A DNA stretch of 64,000 nt from Girardinichthys multiradiatus (lineage: Eukaryota; Chordata; Actinopteri; Cyprinodontiformes; Goodeidae), in NCBI RefSeq assembly GCF_021462225.1, contig NC_061800.1:8315814-8379813 (forward strand), in the 5' to 3' direction. Below, piece by piece: positions 1 through 13,200 of the stretch; position 1 is the stretch's first letter; every line of letters begins with the position of its first letter. Made by a program: the position numbers and the translations under genes. Below the pieces are notes generated by a model, which was given only the letters and a program-made list of their open reading frames with translations, made no database searches and had not been told where the DNA came from.

Positions 1-83
1 TATATGAATGTTAAATTTTCATCATGACATTATGGAAAATAATGAACTTTATCACAATATGCTAATATTTTGAGAAGGACCTG
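1..83. mobile_element. Terminal inverted repeat end of a Tc1-like element
   Basis: These bases match, almost base for base, the right ends of the two Tc1 elements at 27,366-28,964 and 48,861-50,470, finishing in the same GAGAAGGACCTG followed by TA. Either the rest of a third copy lies left of the window or only this end survives. Identification is by direct comparison inside the window. Confidence 0.9.
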
Positions 84-92
84 TAGGTAGGC

Positions 93-295
93 CAGTGTTT
101 GTCAACTCTGGTCCTCAAGCCAAACTGTCCCGCATGTTTTAGATGTTTCCCTGGTTCAGCTCACCTAATTTCAGTTGATAACTGATTACCAGGCTTTTAC
201 TGAACTGCAATTATCTGAATCAGGTGTGTTAAAGCAGGGAAACCTCCAAAACATGCAGGGCAATGTGCCTTGAGGGCCAGAGTTACAAAACACTG
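93..295. mobile_element. Short non-autonomous hAT-like element (MITE)
   Basis: The two ends are inverted copies: CAGTGTTTGTCAACTCTGG at the left pairs with a right end finishing ..AACACTG, and both carry matching TCCTCAAG and CATGTTTT blocks. The flanking 8 bases (85-92 and 296-303) agree at 6 of 8 positions, as an aged hAT duplication would. No coding capacity. The family is inferred from termini and duplication length. Confidence 0.65.
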
Positions 296-303
296 GGCTA
301 GGC

Positions 304-762
304 ATTAAATATTGCATAGATATTTAGTATTTTAATTCTGTCTTTCAGTCAGCATTTTTGTCTACAAAGTAGTTACATTCATGAAGCTAGCATTTAGCAA
401 AGAGTGGAAGAACTCCAGAACCTGTGGCTGTAACAAGAATAGTTTTTTGTCAATTCGTTTTTTTCTTTTAAAAGATTACTTCATCAACAGTTTTTCTTTT
501 AATTTTCCACATTGTATGATCTAATTGAGAAAGATGTGTAGCTTGATAAAAAGGGTGACAAGAAGTGGCTGTGTCAACACTCATCTGTTGTTATTACCCT
601 TTTGGGTGAAATTGTTAATAAATATTATATATATTTTGTGAAATGTTTTGTGTTTCTTAAAAAACTAGAAAAAATGACTTAGGTTATCAATTTAGGAAGG
701 TGAAAATATGGAATATTTAACATCCGAAATGCAGGATGGTGTGTTTATTTAATTATTTCCAG
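304..762. other. pde1a intron, upstream part
   Basis: A+T-rich intronic sequence leading to the splice acceptor at 761-762. I see no gene or recognisable repeat here. Confidence 0.6.
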
Positions 763-876
763 GCTGAAGGCAGCCCTGGAGCAGATGGACCACGGTGTCG
801 TGGACCTGCAGGAGCTCCGCAGGAACCTGGAGCTGGCCGCTGCCATGCTGGACTCTGTTTACACGGATGAGACCAG
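763..876 (+). CDS. pde1a: pde1a exon (regulatory segment)
   Basis: Acceptor AG at 761-762, donor GTGAGG from 877. One base completes the previous codon, then 37 codons and two bases. It encodes [18 protein letters not shown].. to ..VYTDET, matching the PDE1 stretch that in mammals reads VDLKKN..SVYIDETR, between the first calmodulin-binding region and the N-terminal PDE domain. Confidence 0.92.
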
Positions 877-3800
877 GTGAGGCAAAGCCTGCGAGCGGAC
901 GGTCGGATGAACGTGCAAGAACACACAATGTGTCATTCTGCCTTTCTTCTCTGCAGGCGCCTGTTGGACACGGAGGATGAGCTCAGTGACCTGCAGGCAG
1001 AGTCGGTGCCCAGCGAGGTTCGTGACTGGCTGGCGTGTACTTTCAGCAGGAAGATGGGCGTGGCTAAACGTCGTCCTGAAGAGAAGCCAAGATTCAGGAG
1101 CATTGTTCATGCAGTGCAAGCTGGAATCTTTGTGGAAAGGTAAACATGCACATCTCGCTTTGAGGGAGATTTCTATGGAAGTTGTAAAATATGTGCTGTG
1201 AAACATTTTGGACACGGGAAAAAGGCTCTACATAACCATAAGAGTTACTGTCACAACCTGCATGTGTTTGATGATTGATGAAACTAATCATGGGTTAGGT
1301 TGGGCTCATACATTTTAAAACATCAATTGAGATCTAAATTTTAAAAAAATTATTTTTTCTGATCTAAAGTGATCAGACAAAGATATTAAAGAAATGCTTG
1401 AATATTGAAGCCCATTATATTCCTTTGACACATAATGACTCTCATCATGCATCATTACATTTACATTTTATGTCTAAATGTGACAGGAAAGCATTTTACT
1501 CATGAAATGTCCTTTGGCTTATTCACCATTTTCCACTGAAGCTGCGTGATGCAGATTTGAACAGACTGTGTCATAGTCCAGGGAGATTTGTTTGGTTTTG
1601 ATTCCAAATGAACCTTTTTGCTTAACGGATACCAACAAGCACAAACACAGAGAAGCAACTCCACAGGATGATAATTCTCTGGGATGACCTTACTATAGAT
1701 TTAACACAGCTACGTTTTTTGGCATGCCAAAAAATTCAGCTGCATGAGCGCTGCAGCTCTCACTGCTCTACTGCTACAGAATCAATACAACTGTTACTCA
1801 GATATTGCAGCGATGACCCAATAATAACATTAATTATTCTCATGCTGTCCTGAGGTCATTAATGAAGATTCAGTCACCCCTGCATGCCAGATGCTTGAAA
1901 CTCAAATGGACACTGATATTTGTCTGAAAAATATCTGACCATTTAAAAAAAAAAAAAAAAAACTGACGTTATATCATGGCAAAAGTAACATACCTTGTCC
2001 TGATGCAGTTGAATACTATCGATTTCACAGCCTTGACATCAAGCTAGACACGGTAACAGTTGTTCTCACTGTTACTTAAACAATGGTGGGAAACAGATGA
2101 GGTAAAGTAGAGCTTATAAACTCAGATTTTCAGTATGAAATGGTGTTTAGAATAGTTACCTTTGTTTAAAGCATTTTCAGTATAGAGCTGTGGCAATCTA
2201 AACAGGGAATTACTCAACAAATGATTGCAAATGAATGGTTATGAACCATCTACATCATGTTGCTATGATGTTCAATAAAATCAACAACTCTGAGTGCAAT
2301 TTACCCAAAATCACATAACAAATTTAGGCATTAGACTTTCAGGTCCCATTTGTTTTGTCATCACTGCTGTTAAATCAGAAAAAAAAAAACACATCTGCGT
2401 CATTCATCTTCACGGCCCCTTCAACTTAAGATACGTTACAACTACTACTAGCTAACTTCAATACGTTCCAATTTAAGACATTAAGTTCTCTCATGAAAGT
2501 TAATTTAATACAATTTTATTTCCACATACACAATTTCATCACCTGCTGATCAATATAATATTTTATTAAAAATGTATTTGGCCTCCAAAGACGCATAAAA
2601 GCTGTAATTTCATGCAAGGATGGGAGAGAGAAACATGAGAAATGGAAACATGAAAGGACTGAAAAATCTTTGGAGATGAAATAACTTAATAAAGACGTAA
2701 TAACATCAAAACAGTAATCCATAGGGTGATGGCAGCTTTTTCTATTTAATGTTTACAGTTTATTGTAACAGACAAGCAATTAAAATATTCACACCCCTGG
2801 AACCTTTTGACCTTATGTTACAATACAGCTACAAACATCAATATGTTTCATTGGAATTTTATAGCTCCGACCAACAGAAAGTAATTCATAATTGTGAAAT
2901 GGAAGAAAAAAATTATACATGGTTTTCAATAGTTTTTTTACAAATAAAAATCTGAAAAGTGAGATTGTATTCAATCCTCTTAATCAATAACTTTTAGAAC
3001 AGCTTTTCTATGCAATTGCAGCTTTAGGTTTGTGGGTGTAGTCTCTGCCGAAATACTTCCACTTTCTTCAGCTCACTTAGATTGGATGGAGAGCGTGTTT
3101 GAACAGTGGTGTTCAAATCCCGTTACGGATTCTTAGTGGGATTTAGGTTTGGACTTTGACTGGGCCGTTCTAAATATGCTTTGATCTAACTGTTAAAATG
3201 TGTATTATCATTATCCTCTTGCAAGGTGAACTTCAGCCCCAGTCTCAATTGTTTTGCAGACCCTACCAGGTTTCCCCTGTATTTATCTCCAGCCATCGTC
3301 CCATTAACTCTAACTTCATTCTTTGAGCAGAAGAAAAGCCTTCCCACAGCGTAATGCTGCTGTCACCATGTTTCACAGTGGGGATAATGCATTCAGAGTG
3401 ATCTGCAGTGTTACATTTTGGTCTTAAGCACCTACTAGCATGTTGTTGTGTCCCCTGCATGATTTGTAGGATTCTGTAAACAGGACTTTCACATTTTGCG
3501 CAACTGGTTGCACCAGATTTTATTTAGAGGTATCAGAGTAAATTGGGCTGAATACAAATACATGCCACTCTTTTTAAAATTTTTAATTGTAAAAATGTGA
3601 AAACCACATATCTTTTTCCTTCCACTTCACAATTATTTTCTACTTTGAGATGCTCCATCACATATATTTACCCCAATAAAATACACTGGAGTTCATGGCA
3701 CTGTAATTACCATGAATTTTCCTATTTGTTTTGCACAGTGCACCAAGCACCCTGAGAAGGTTTTTTTATTCAGTGTGAGCTTGTCTTTTAAGATAAAACT

Positions 3801-4232
3801 ACTTCCAGAAGTTGTCAAAAGTTGAAATGCATGCATTTCTAAAAATGACTGGTTTGAGGTACCCTAAATGCAGTAGGTTTAAAATAAAAGTCCAGAAATA
3901 CTTCCTTTTCAGACAAAATCACATTTTCAAATGTTCAGTCATGTTCATCAGAACTTGCAAAAAGAAGAGAGAACAGCCATAGATTTTCTTCAAAATAAAC
4001 ATAGGAGAATATCCGGCTGACAGCAGATGTAATTAAGGGGTCGAACACGAAGCGTAATGACGTTAGTGCGTGCTACAAACAGACAGCATATAGGGAAACT
4101 TATGAGCTCCAATATCATTAGATTGTAAATGAGTCGCAGTGAAAGAACGCAATATCAGTTCATCTGCTGCAGCTTAATGACGCATGAAATCAAAAAATTT
4201 CTGCTGCAACTAGGCAGCGCTTGTTCGCTGGC

Positions 4233-4267
<35 letters not shown>

Positions 4268-7200
4268 TTGCGTGCATGTGTTTGGAACAGGGTTACCATG
4301 GCAACAAACAATCCATCCTGGTCTCAAACTGTGGAGGAGGGCATCGGGAGGGGGTCTGTGTGAGAGGTGTTTATATGCATGCCACTGCCTGTATTTATGT
4401 GTGAGATTGGTGTGTGATATTTTTATCTGTGTGTCTTTGTGTGTGTGTGACAACAGGATGTACAGACGGACTTCCAACATGGCTGGCCTGACCTACCCTC
4501 CCACAGCTTTGACAGCTCTGAAGGTAAAAAAGTACATTCCCCCCACCAGGATGTGGCGATTTATTGTATTGATCCTGTGTTCAGTTAGAAAAGGGGAAAA
4601 AAGTTTAAATGATTGTGACAAGCAGGGGGATGGGTTGTGTTTACTGCAAAAGCAAATAGAAAAGGGATGTGGTAAATAGGAGGTAAGGAAAAAGAATGGT
4701 GAAAGTTAAGAAACTGATACATAAGAAAGTTGAGAGCCATGAAAAAAAGTATTAATACCCTTTGCAATCACACATTTAAATGTATTATTTAGGGAACCAT
4801 ACTAGACCCACACAAGTACTTCATAGCTGCTAAGAGGAAGAAATAAATATATGCTTTATAATTTTTTAGACAAATAAAAATCTAAAAAGTGTGGCTTGCA
4901 GTTATATTTGGCACTCTCTACTCTGATACTATTAAAACAAATCTAGTCACCTTGTTAATAAATAAGTCCACCTGTGTGGAATTTCATTTCAGTTAAAATC
5001 CAGCTGTTTTGTAAAGACCTCAGAGGTTTGTTAGAGAACATTAGAGAACATATGGCATCTTAAGGAACAAGGAAGACAGCAGGCAGGCCAAGGAGAACAT
5101 TGTGAGGAAATTTGAAGCAGAGTTAGGCTAGAAAACAATATCCCAAACTATGTAAATCCCAATTCTATTGCTAAGCACAGTTCAGTCTGTCACCCAAAAA
5201 CATGATGGGTATGGCCATCAACAACCGGCCTGGGAAGGACAGTCAGTCAGTCAGTCAGTCAGTCAGTCATTTTCTACCGCTTATTCCATAGTGGGTTGCT
5301 GGGGAGCTGGTGCCTATCTCCAGCAGTCTATGGGCGAGAGGCGGGGTACACCCTGGACAGGTCGCCAGTCCATCGCAGGCCTGGGAAGGTTCATGCATTA
5401 ATTAGAGAAATAGCCCTATGATAACAACTGGAGGAGCTGCAGAGACCCTCAGCTCAGCTGGGAGAAACTATTGACATTTGTTATGCACTCCACAAATATA
5501 GTGTTTATAAAATTACAATATTAGAACGTTATTTCTAAAAAAACAGCCATAAGTTCTGTTTGCAGTTTGCCATATTAAATGAAGCAATTATGTGGAAGAA
5601 GGCACTCTGGTTAAACTTGAACCTTTTGGCCTGAACGCAAACTGCTGTGTGTGTTGGAAATCTAACATCACCCTGAGCACACAACACCCATCGTGAAACA
5701 TGGTGGTGGCAGCATCATACCGTGGTGATGTTCTTTTTTTATCTGCAGGGACAGCAAAACAGGTCAGAGTTTAATGTGGAATATGGAAACAGTTAAATAC
5801 AGGAGACTCCTAGATGTAAACCTAGTAGAGACTCCAGAACACTTGGAACTGGGGCAGAGTTTCACTTTCTAGCAGGACTACAACCTTAACATACAGCCAG
5901 AGCTACAGTGGAATGGTTTCGACCAAAGCAGTTCACGTGTTTGAATGGCCTAGTCAAAGGCCTGACATACATTACATTCAGTTGAGAATCTGTGGCAAAA
6001 TTGCTGTTAACAGATGTTCTCCATCCAGTCTGGGTTAGTTTGAGCAATTCTGCAAAGAAGAAAGGGCAATTTCAGATTCTTGATACGCAAAGCTGACAGA
6101 GGCATATCCTAAAAGACTTTAGCTGTACAGAAGTGTGAGGTGGTTTTATAATAAAATACTAAATACAAACAGATCAGGAAACGTTTTACTTGGAAAAGTT
6201 GTGGAAACATGTAAGAAACTTTTTTTCATTCATGTCACAATTTTTCACAGCTGTGAATTGGTCTATCAAATAAACTCCCAATAAATGATGTAGAAGTTTG
6301 TTACATGAGAAAATGTGGGGAAGATCAAGAGGTAAGGATACCGCTACTGTAAACAAAGAAACAGCTGAAAAGAAATGACGTAAGATAGGGGGATGTGTAA
6401 AGACAGAAAGAAAAAGCAGCATTCACCAAAAGAGCCAGAAGAAACAATGGAACATAACATTACTGGGAGAAAAAAGATAGAAGCGTGTAAGCAGGATGGT
6501 TGTTGAATATTGAAGCAGCGGGAGAATCTAAGTATGTATGTAAAGAAAACAAAATGACTTATGAAGGTAGAAATAGAAAAGGAAGTAATAAATGCAAAGG
6601 AAGAAGGGCGGAGAGGAGCTGGTGGAATTGGATAATGTAGATTTAGTGGTGTGTTCCCTGATATATGTCCCTTCTTCAGGGCTTCCTGTGCAAACTTCAA
6701 AAAATTCAATTATATCTATAATTACTCTGCTTTGTTATTCTGGAGACCTGAAAGTCATGAATCACGAGGGGACCAACTTCAAATATAATTGTGAGTTAAT
6801 GAATAATTGGACGGATTAATTTAATTGCTGCTGTACCTCATAATACATAATTATAGTACTGCCCCCTAGTGATAAAAGGTGTCATTACATTGAATGAGTC
6901 AGAGTCTAGACTTGATTTTACAGCATTCATTCAGTACATGTTATTTAGATGCTTTTTGATGGTTCTATTGATTTTGTTTTCAGGAAGTGGATCAGTGGTC
7001 CTTTGATGTTTTTTCCTTCCACGGGGCCACTGGAGAACACGCCCTCAAGTTCTTGGTCTATGACCTGCTGACCCGCTATGACCTCATCAACAGGTTCAGG
7101 GTACACACAATTTGATTCTGTTATCAGCTCTGCATGGGAGGGTTCTAGCATTAGCAGAATGAACATGAATGTAATGGTGGAAGATGTATTATATGAAGGA

Positions 7201-10200
7201 GCAGGACTCCATTTTAAAAACGTCCCATAAATCTATCTGTAGAATAGAAAACAAAAATGAAACACAATTTTACTAAATTATTGGTCAAAGATCTGGATTG
7301 TGTATAGATCTAAAATTATACATACAGGCTCAAAATATAAATAGAGAATGTGACTGTATGGCAGATACTTCTACAGGTGATCAAACTTTAAAAACAGAAC
7401 CAGCAGAAACCTTTGACAGGAAGGGTTACTGGGCCTCTGATAATCCATCTGGTTACTGTGTATCATTCCTGCTTATTGTACTAGCCAGAATCCTGTGTTC
7501 AGATCCCTGTGCAGGCTCTGGTGCCGTTTGTTGAGGCTCTGGAGAACGGCTACAGCAAACACAGGAACCCCTACCACAACCTGATCCACGCCGCCGACGT
7601 CACCCAGACTGCCCACTTCCTGATGCTACACACTGGACTGATGGTAACACAGACTCGCACACATAATGCGTTGCTTGGGTCATTTTACCTGTTGAACATG
7701 ATTCTAATAAAGCAACCAGAATATACTCAGTGTGAACACTATGAGGGTTGTGAGGTTAGAACAGGGGTGGGCAAACATTTTGACTTGTGGGCCACAGAGT
7801 GTTCTAACATTTGACAGAAGGGCCGGACCAGGAGCAGATGGATGGAGTGTTTTGGTAATTCACCTCATAAGAGAAAAAATAAATAAATAACATGAGATAT
7901 GTAGGAAACGTGCTTTATTTTCAATAGAAAATTAACAAAAGCATTACAACAAAATATCTCTTCCAAGTCCCACAGTATTTATTTATTGAAATATCTCTTA
8001 AAACACTGAAGTCATTCACTTTAAGAGGCTTGAATCTCTCTTTTAAGACAGCGTCAGCCTGAAGGTCGCTTCTGGAGCTGTTTCGGGGTCTTGTGACACC
8101 AACTGAAGTGAATCGGCGACGGCAGAATTCTTTGTTGAACGCATCCAAAGACTTGCTGTATTTCTTCACTTTTGCGCCAGCCTCTTTCAGTGTGGCTAGT
8201 GTGGGGACATGAATGAATGACTCATTTAAGATTTGCTTGGAAAATAAAGCCAGCTTGATTTTGAAGGCTTTTAGGTTTGTGTGCAGGTCATGCACAAACC
8301 GATCCTCTCCCTGTATGTTCACGTTCAGCTCATTCATGTGTGAAAATATATCCACAGCAAACGCAAAGTCCCAAAGCCAGTTCTTGTTGCTCAACTCGGG
8401 AAATTCGTCTGCCTTCCCAAGTAACTCCAAAAATGCACCGATCTCCTCTTTGAGGTCCCACACTCGTTGAAACACTTTGCCCAAACTTAACCAGCGGACA
8501 CGGGAGTGATCCTGGTGATCTGCATCAGTTTCCTCCAGGAACGTGAACTGACGGTGCTGAAGTCACCTAGCACGTATAAAGTTGACCAGTTTTACGACAG
8601 GATTCCCAACATGATTAAGCTGTCATACAGATTTACATAGAGATTTCTGGTGTATGACGCAGTGAAGACATCCTGGTCGGGATTTTCTTCTTTCTCTGTA
8701 TCCTTGATTCTCCTCAGCAGGCCAATATTTTTCCCTGTTCAATTTGGAGATCCATCTGTGGTGACGTTCATACGTTTACACCAAGGCAGCTTTATATTTT
8801 CACCCGGTCATACAAGTGTTTGTCCTTTCAGAGACTCCATTGTCAAAAACTCCTCCGTTATTTCAAAAGTATCGTTAATTCCTTGGATAAAAATGAGGAG
8901 CTGAGCAGTCTCTTTTACATCGTTGCTTTCATCCAGCGCTAATGAATAAAACGTGAACGACTCCGCTTTTTTATTTAAGTTGGTAATTGTTTCTTCGTCT
9001 ATCAGTTCCACACAGGGAGTCACTGTCTTGCGTGATAGACTGAGTTTTTCAAACTTGTCTTTGGCCTCTGGACACAAGCTGTCTCCACGCTACATTCCTT
9101 TAAAAACTCGCCTTCACACAGAGGCTTGCTGGCCTTTGCTAATTTCAATCATAGCATAAAACTTGTCTTGGTACTTGACTCTTGGATGGCACTTTGACGA
9201 TGAAAAATGTTTTGTTGAGCCCGTAAATGAGCTACCAACCTCTGAGCAGTAGCTTCCCGCTCTTTCTCTGACTGCATGTTTTGTAGTAAAGTGACGGCTA
9301 TTATACCCTTTAAAAACCGCCCCAGTCTCTTTGCATATCCGGCATACAGCAGTTAAACGGTGTTTGGTAAATCAAATATTTAGTTGTCCACTCCTTATTA
9401 AACACAGACATTCTCTGTCCACTTTTCTTTCTTTTTTTTTTAGCATTGCTCATCATTAGCTACAGAAGGGTTAAGCTGTCAAAGAGGGAAATCGCTGAGT
9501 AAGCTAATAATGCGTTCATAGGGTGTCAGAATGATCGGAAAAATCACTTTTCCACTGGGAAAAAAAACTCGGCAAGACGGATCTTCAGACACCACTTGAA
9601 TGCAGCATAAGATGGCACACCTCGACAAATGGTCAGTATATCAGAGTCTGCCATCTATCGAGAAACGCCAGAATTGAAGGGAAAATAAAACATTAACAAG
9701 GTTTATTTATTCTAATTCGGGTGCCGGATTAAAAAGCTTTACGGGCCGCATATGGCCCGGGGGCCGCAGTTTGCCCACCCCTGGGTTAGAAGAATAAAAA
9801 TACATTCAAGCAAACAGAAATGGCTTCATGCTCATTATTCACTCATGCCCCTTGTGAGCAGTAAGCTTCCACATTATAACACACTCAGATGACTGTGTGT
9901 GTGTGTGTGTAGCATTGGCTCAGCGAGCTGGAGATCCTCGCCATGGTTTTTGCTGCAGCGATCCATGACTTCGAACACACAGGAACCACAAACAACTTCC
10001 ACATCCACACCAGGTAACACACACACTAACAACAGCCAAAAGAACAAATCATCGTGTGGTAGAACATGTCCTGGGCTCACAAATTCTCAATTGTGATGAT
10101 TTATTTACGCCAGGAATTTCATCTAGTTCATGCCAGAAGAAACAGACTGAAACAAATTGAGGGTTGCTGAAGGTCTTAGATTAGAAGTTTATCAGGTGCA

Positions 10201-13200
10201 ATAGGAATCATCAAAATGTTTTGTGCCTTAAAAATAGTCCTGTAAACTGGACCAAATTAGACAAGTATGTTTCATTTGAGGTCTCTACACTGCAGAACCT
10301 GATGTCTGAACAGTTTCATCTATCCATCAGGTCTGAGGTGGCCATTCTGTACAACGACAGGTCAGTGCTGGAAAACCATCATGTCAGCGCTGCATACAAG
10401 CTGATGGCCGAGGAGGACATGAACATCCTGATCAACTTAAACAAAGAAGACTGGAGGTTAGCGCTGGCACATGCTTATAATGAACTCACTGATCCCAACC
10501 TTCATCCTGACCATCAAACATGCTAGTTACTGTTATTTAAACTAGGACATAGACACAGTTGGCACATATGCTGTGTTAATCAGTGGATGATACATCATTC
10601 CACATGCCTGCTAAAACTCAAATCAGTTTGGACCTGGCAAAGAAAGTTTTAGTGCTCCACCAAGAGAAGCAGGTGAGGTTTTTGGTGTTTGAACAGTTTT
10701 TATCCTTTATGTTAGTCCAGGGTTTTAAATCGGTTATAGCACCAGAGTAGATGGTTCCTGTGAGGTCTCATTGGCTGTAGATGCCTAAACTCTAACCAAT
10801 CTTCACAAAGGGAATAATACAGAAATCCTGGAACCTTTCAATCCAGCCGTCACCAATGAAGACATGAAAGCCATCCAGAGCAGACAAAAACAATCAACCG
10901 GGGGGCTTTTATATGCTTAGTATTTAGCTAATAGCAGTTTGAAAATCACTGATCATTATAAATTGGTATTTAATCAGTGATAAACTATATTTGGCACAGA
11001 ACTTTAGAAGTGTCAAGCAATGTGCTGCTATAGAAAAATGTATAAAGTTGCAGTTAAAAAAAGGTCTCCAGCTAATTGTCTTCTGTAGGTGTATACATGA
11101 CTGTGATTTACTTCTAAAAAGTATAATTTTATGCTTGACTAAATTCTAGATAGGAGCAGTAGTTGGACAAGTAAAATACTATATAGTGGAAACTCTCAAT
11201 ACAAACACACCTGAATACAAACTGTGCTGAATATAACCAGTGCATAAATGCACCAAACACACAATCTCCTCTGCATACAAAGTTGCATGACAGCCATGGC
11301 TGGTGCACAAGGCTGCCAGCTACGCAGCCTTCTGTGATCCAGGCTTTGTTTTGCCAGTAGGCTCCATGTTAGGCAGCCACGTTTGAGCTGATTCTTCGTT
11401 GTTGTCTTTTTAGTTCTTCTTGTCTGCTCGCCACATCAACAGCAAAGAAGTCCGCAGTAGAGTTGCTCACTTCTACAGCCATTATAGAGCTGTGTGCAAT
11501 GTTGGAAAAAAAGCTAATTTGTGAGGTCAGAAGGCTCCAAACAAAGCTGTTGTCTTCTGCCATTCCTTACAAAAAAAAAAAAAAACAAACATACTGGCTC
11601 TTTTCCCAGCATTACTAATCATGGGCAAAGGCAAGTGTCTATGGACCGATGTCTTTTTAACTGCAATCCAACACACCAGTGTTGCTAGTGTTTCAACAAT
11701 GCGTATGGGATGCCAGAGCTGCTGAAATATGTGGGTATTGTGTTTGGTTATGGGCCCAATTCAAAATGCACTAGGATGGAGACATCTTTGTATAGTCCCA
11801 ATGAAGGAAGTTTCTCCTACCAGAAAATACTTCAAAAACACAAGAACAACCTCTCAGTTTCTTCATCATGTGAAATAGTTGGGGGCCCCAAAGAAACTGC
11901 TCTCATTGTCTTTATTATTTGTCTTATCATTATTTTTTCACTGTAAAATGCTTCAGAAAATCTTATTAAATTGGATAACTAATATGCTGCTAATGGCTGA
12001 TTTTGAACGCTGTGAAACAAATTCTAAAGACAGTCTACAAAATGTTTTTCTGCAATATATGTATTCAAGCTACATTTTGGTCGCTATTTTTACCTGTACA
12101 TCCACAATGTTTCCTATACTTTGATGATGCTCTTTGTGCTGTCCACCGAACCAAGCCCCAAGTGGGAATCACTAGGTTTTCACCTTAGGAATCACTGAGC
12201 ATTTGTCGGCCAACCTGCAACTCACCAAAAACTGATCAGCTGACATTTGACTTCAAAACTGATCTTTAAAGATTTAATGTGTTGATTTTCTGCAGGGAAC
12301 TGAGGGCCCTGGTGATAGAGATGGTGATGTCCACAGACATGTCCTGTCACTTTCAGCAGATCAAGACCATGAGGAACGCCCTGACACAAACAAACGGGTC
12401 AGTACTGCATGGGGCACCATGACAACTTATCTTTGACATCAGACTCCACCAAAAACGACAGAGCAATATTTTTTAAGAATCCTCATTTGTATTCTTTATT
12501 TTTTTATTCATTCATTTTGGCGACATATTTTCAATATGGTTTTTCATATGTCAGATTTCCTGAGTTCCCAGCTGGAAATACGCCAAAAACTCACCCTGAA
12601 ATTGAAACTCCAGCTGGGAATGTCTGAGGTCTCTGAGAAGCATCACTGCAATACTCTAAGACCCATACTTCTGGTGACTTCACGCTTCCTCCTGCACATC
12701 TTTAAAAGGACTTTAAATTACTACTGTAGAAAACTGTTAATTAAGTACTGTGACAAACTCGTAATGAGAAATAGTTAGTGGTTTTGAATCTGGAAGTGGT
12801 TTTTTAAAGCTGGTAACCAGCTCTGCAGTACATCAGCTATTTAACAGCAGCAAAAATGTTGTTAATGCTGCATGAACAGCAATTACTTTTCCTTTAGTTC
12901 ACGAATCAAAATCATCAACAGTCGGACTTCTAAATTTAGATTCTTCGTTGTGAGCTGTGCTTCCTGGAAGACATGTGATGCTGGTCCATCTGACAGACAC
13001 GACCAAATCAACAGTGGGAGTTTGGTGCAATGGCCCAACATAAGGTCCTGCAGGCTGCTGGACCAGGACCAGATTGGCCAGTATGTCCCTGTAGGGGCTC
13101 TGTTCAGAGTTTCACAGGAATAGTGCTGAGTCCGACCAGTCCAGCTTCTGCCTCTCTCTCTGTGTGTCAGTGCTGCAGGAGGTGTGGAGGGAGGCGGCTG

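Noticed and set aside
859..1215. 118-codon minus-strand frame across the first two pde1a exons
   Set aside because: It is the opposite strand of conserved PDE1 coding DNA and has no motif of its own.
4221..4679. 152-codon frame with Cys-Val repeats
   Set aside because: Produced by the TG microsatellite; it runs over a true pde1a exon in the wrong frame.
5241..5269. CRISPR-like or regulatory tandem array (TCAG)n
   Set aside because: It is the simple-sequence tail of a SINE on the minus strand.
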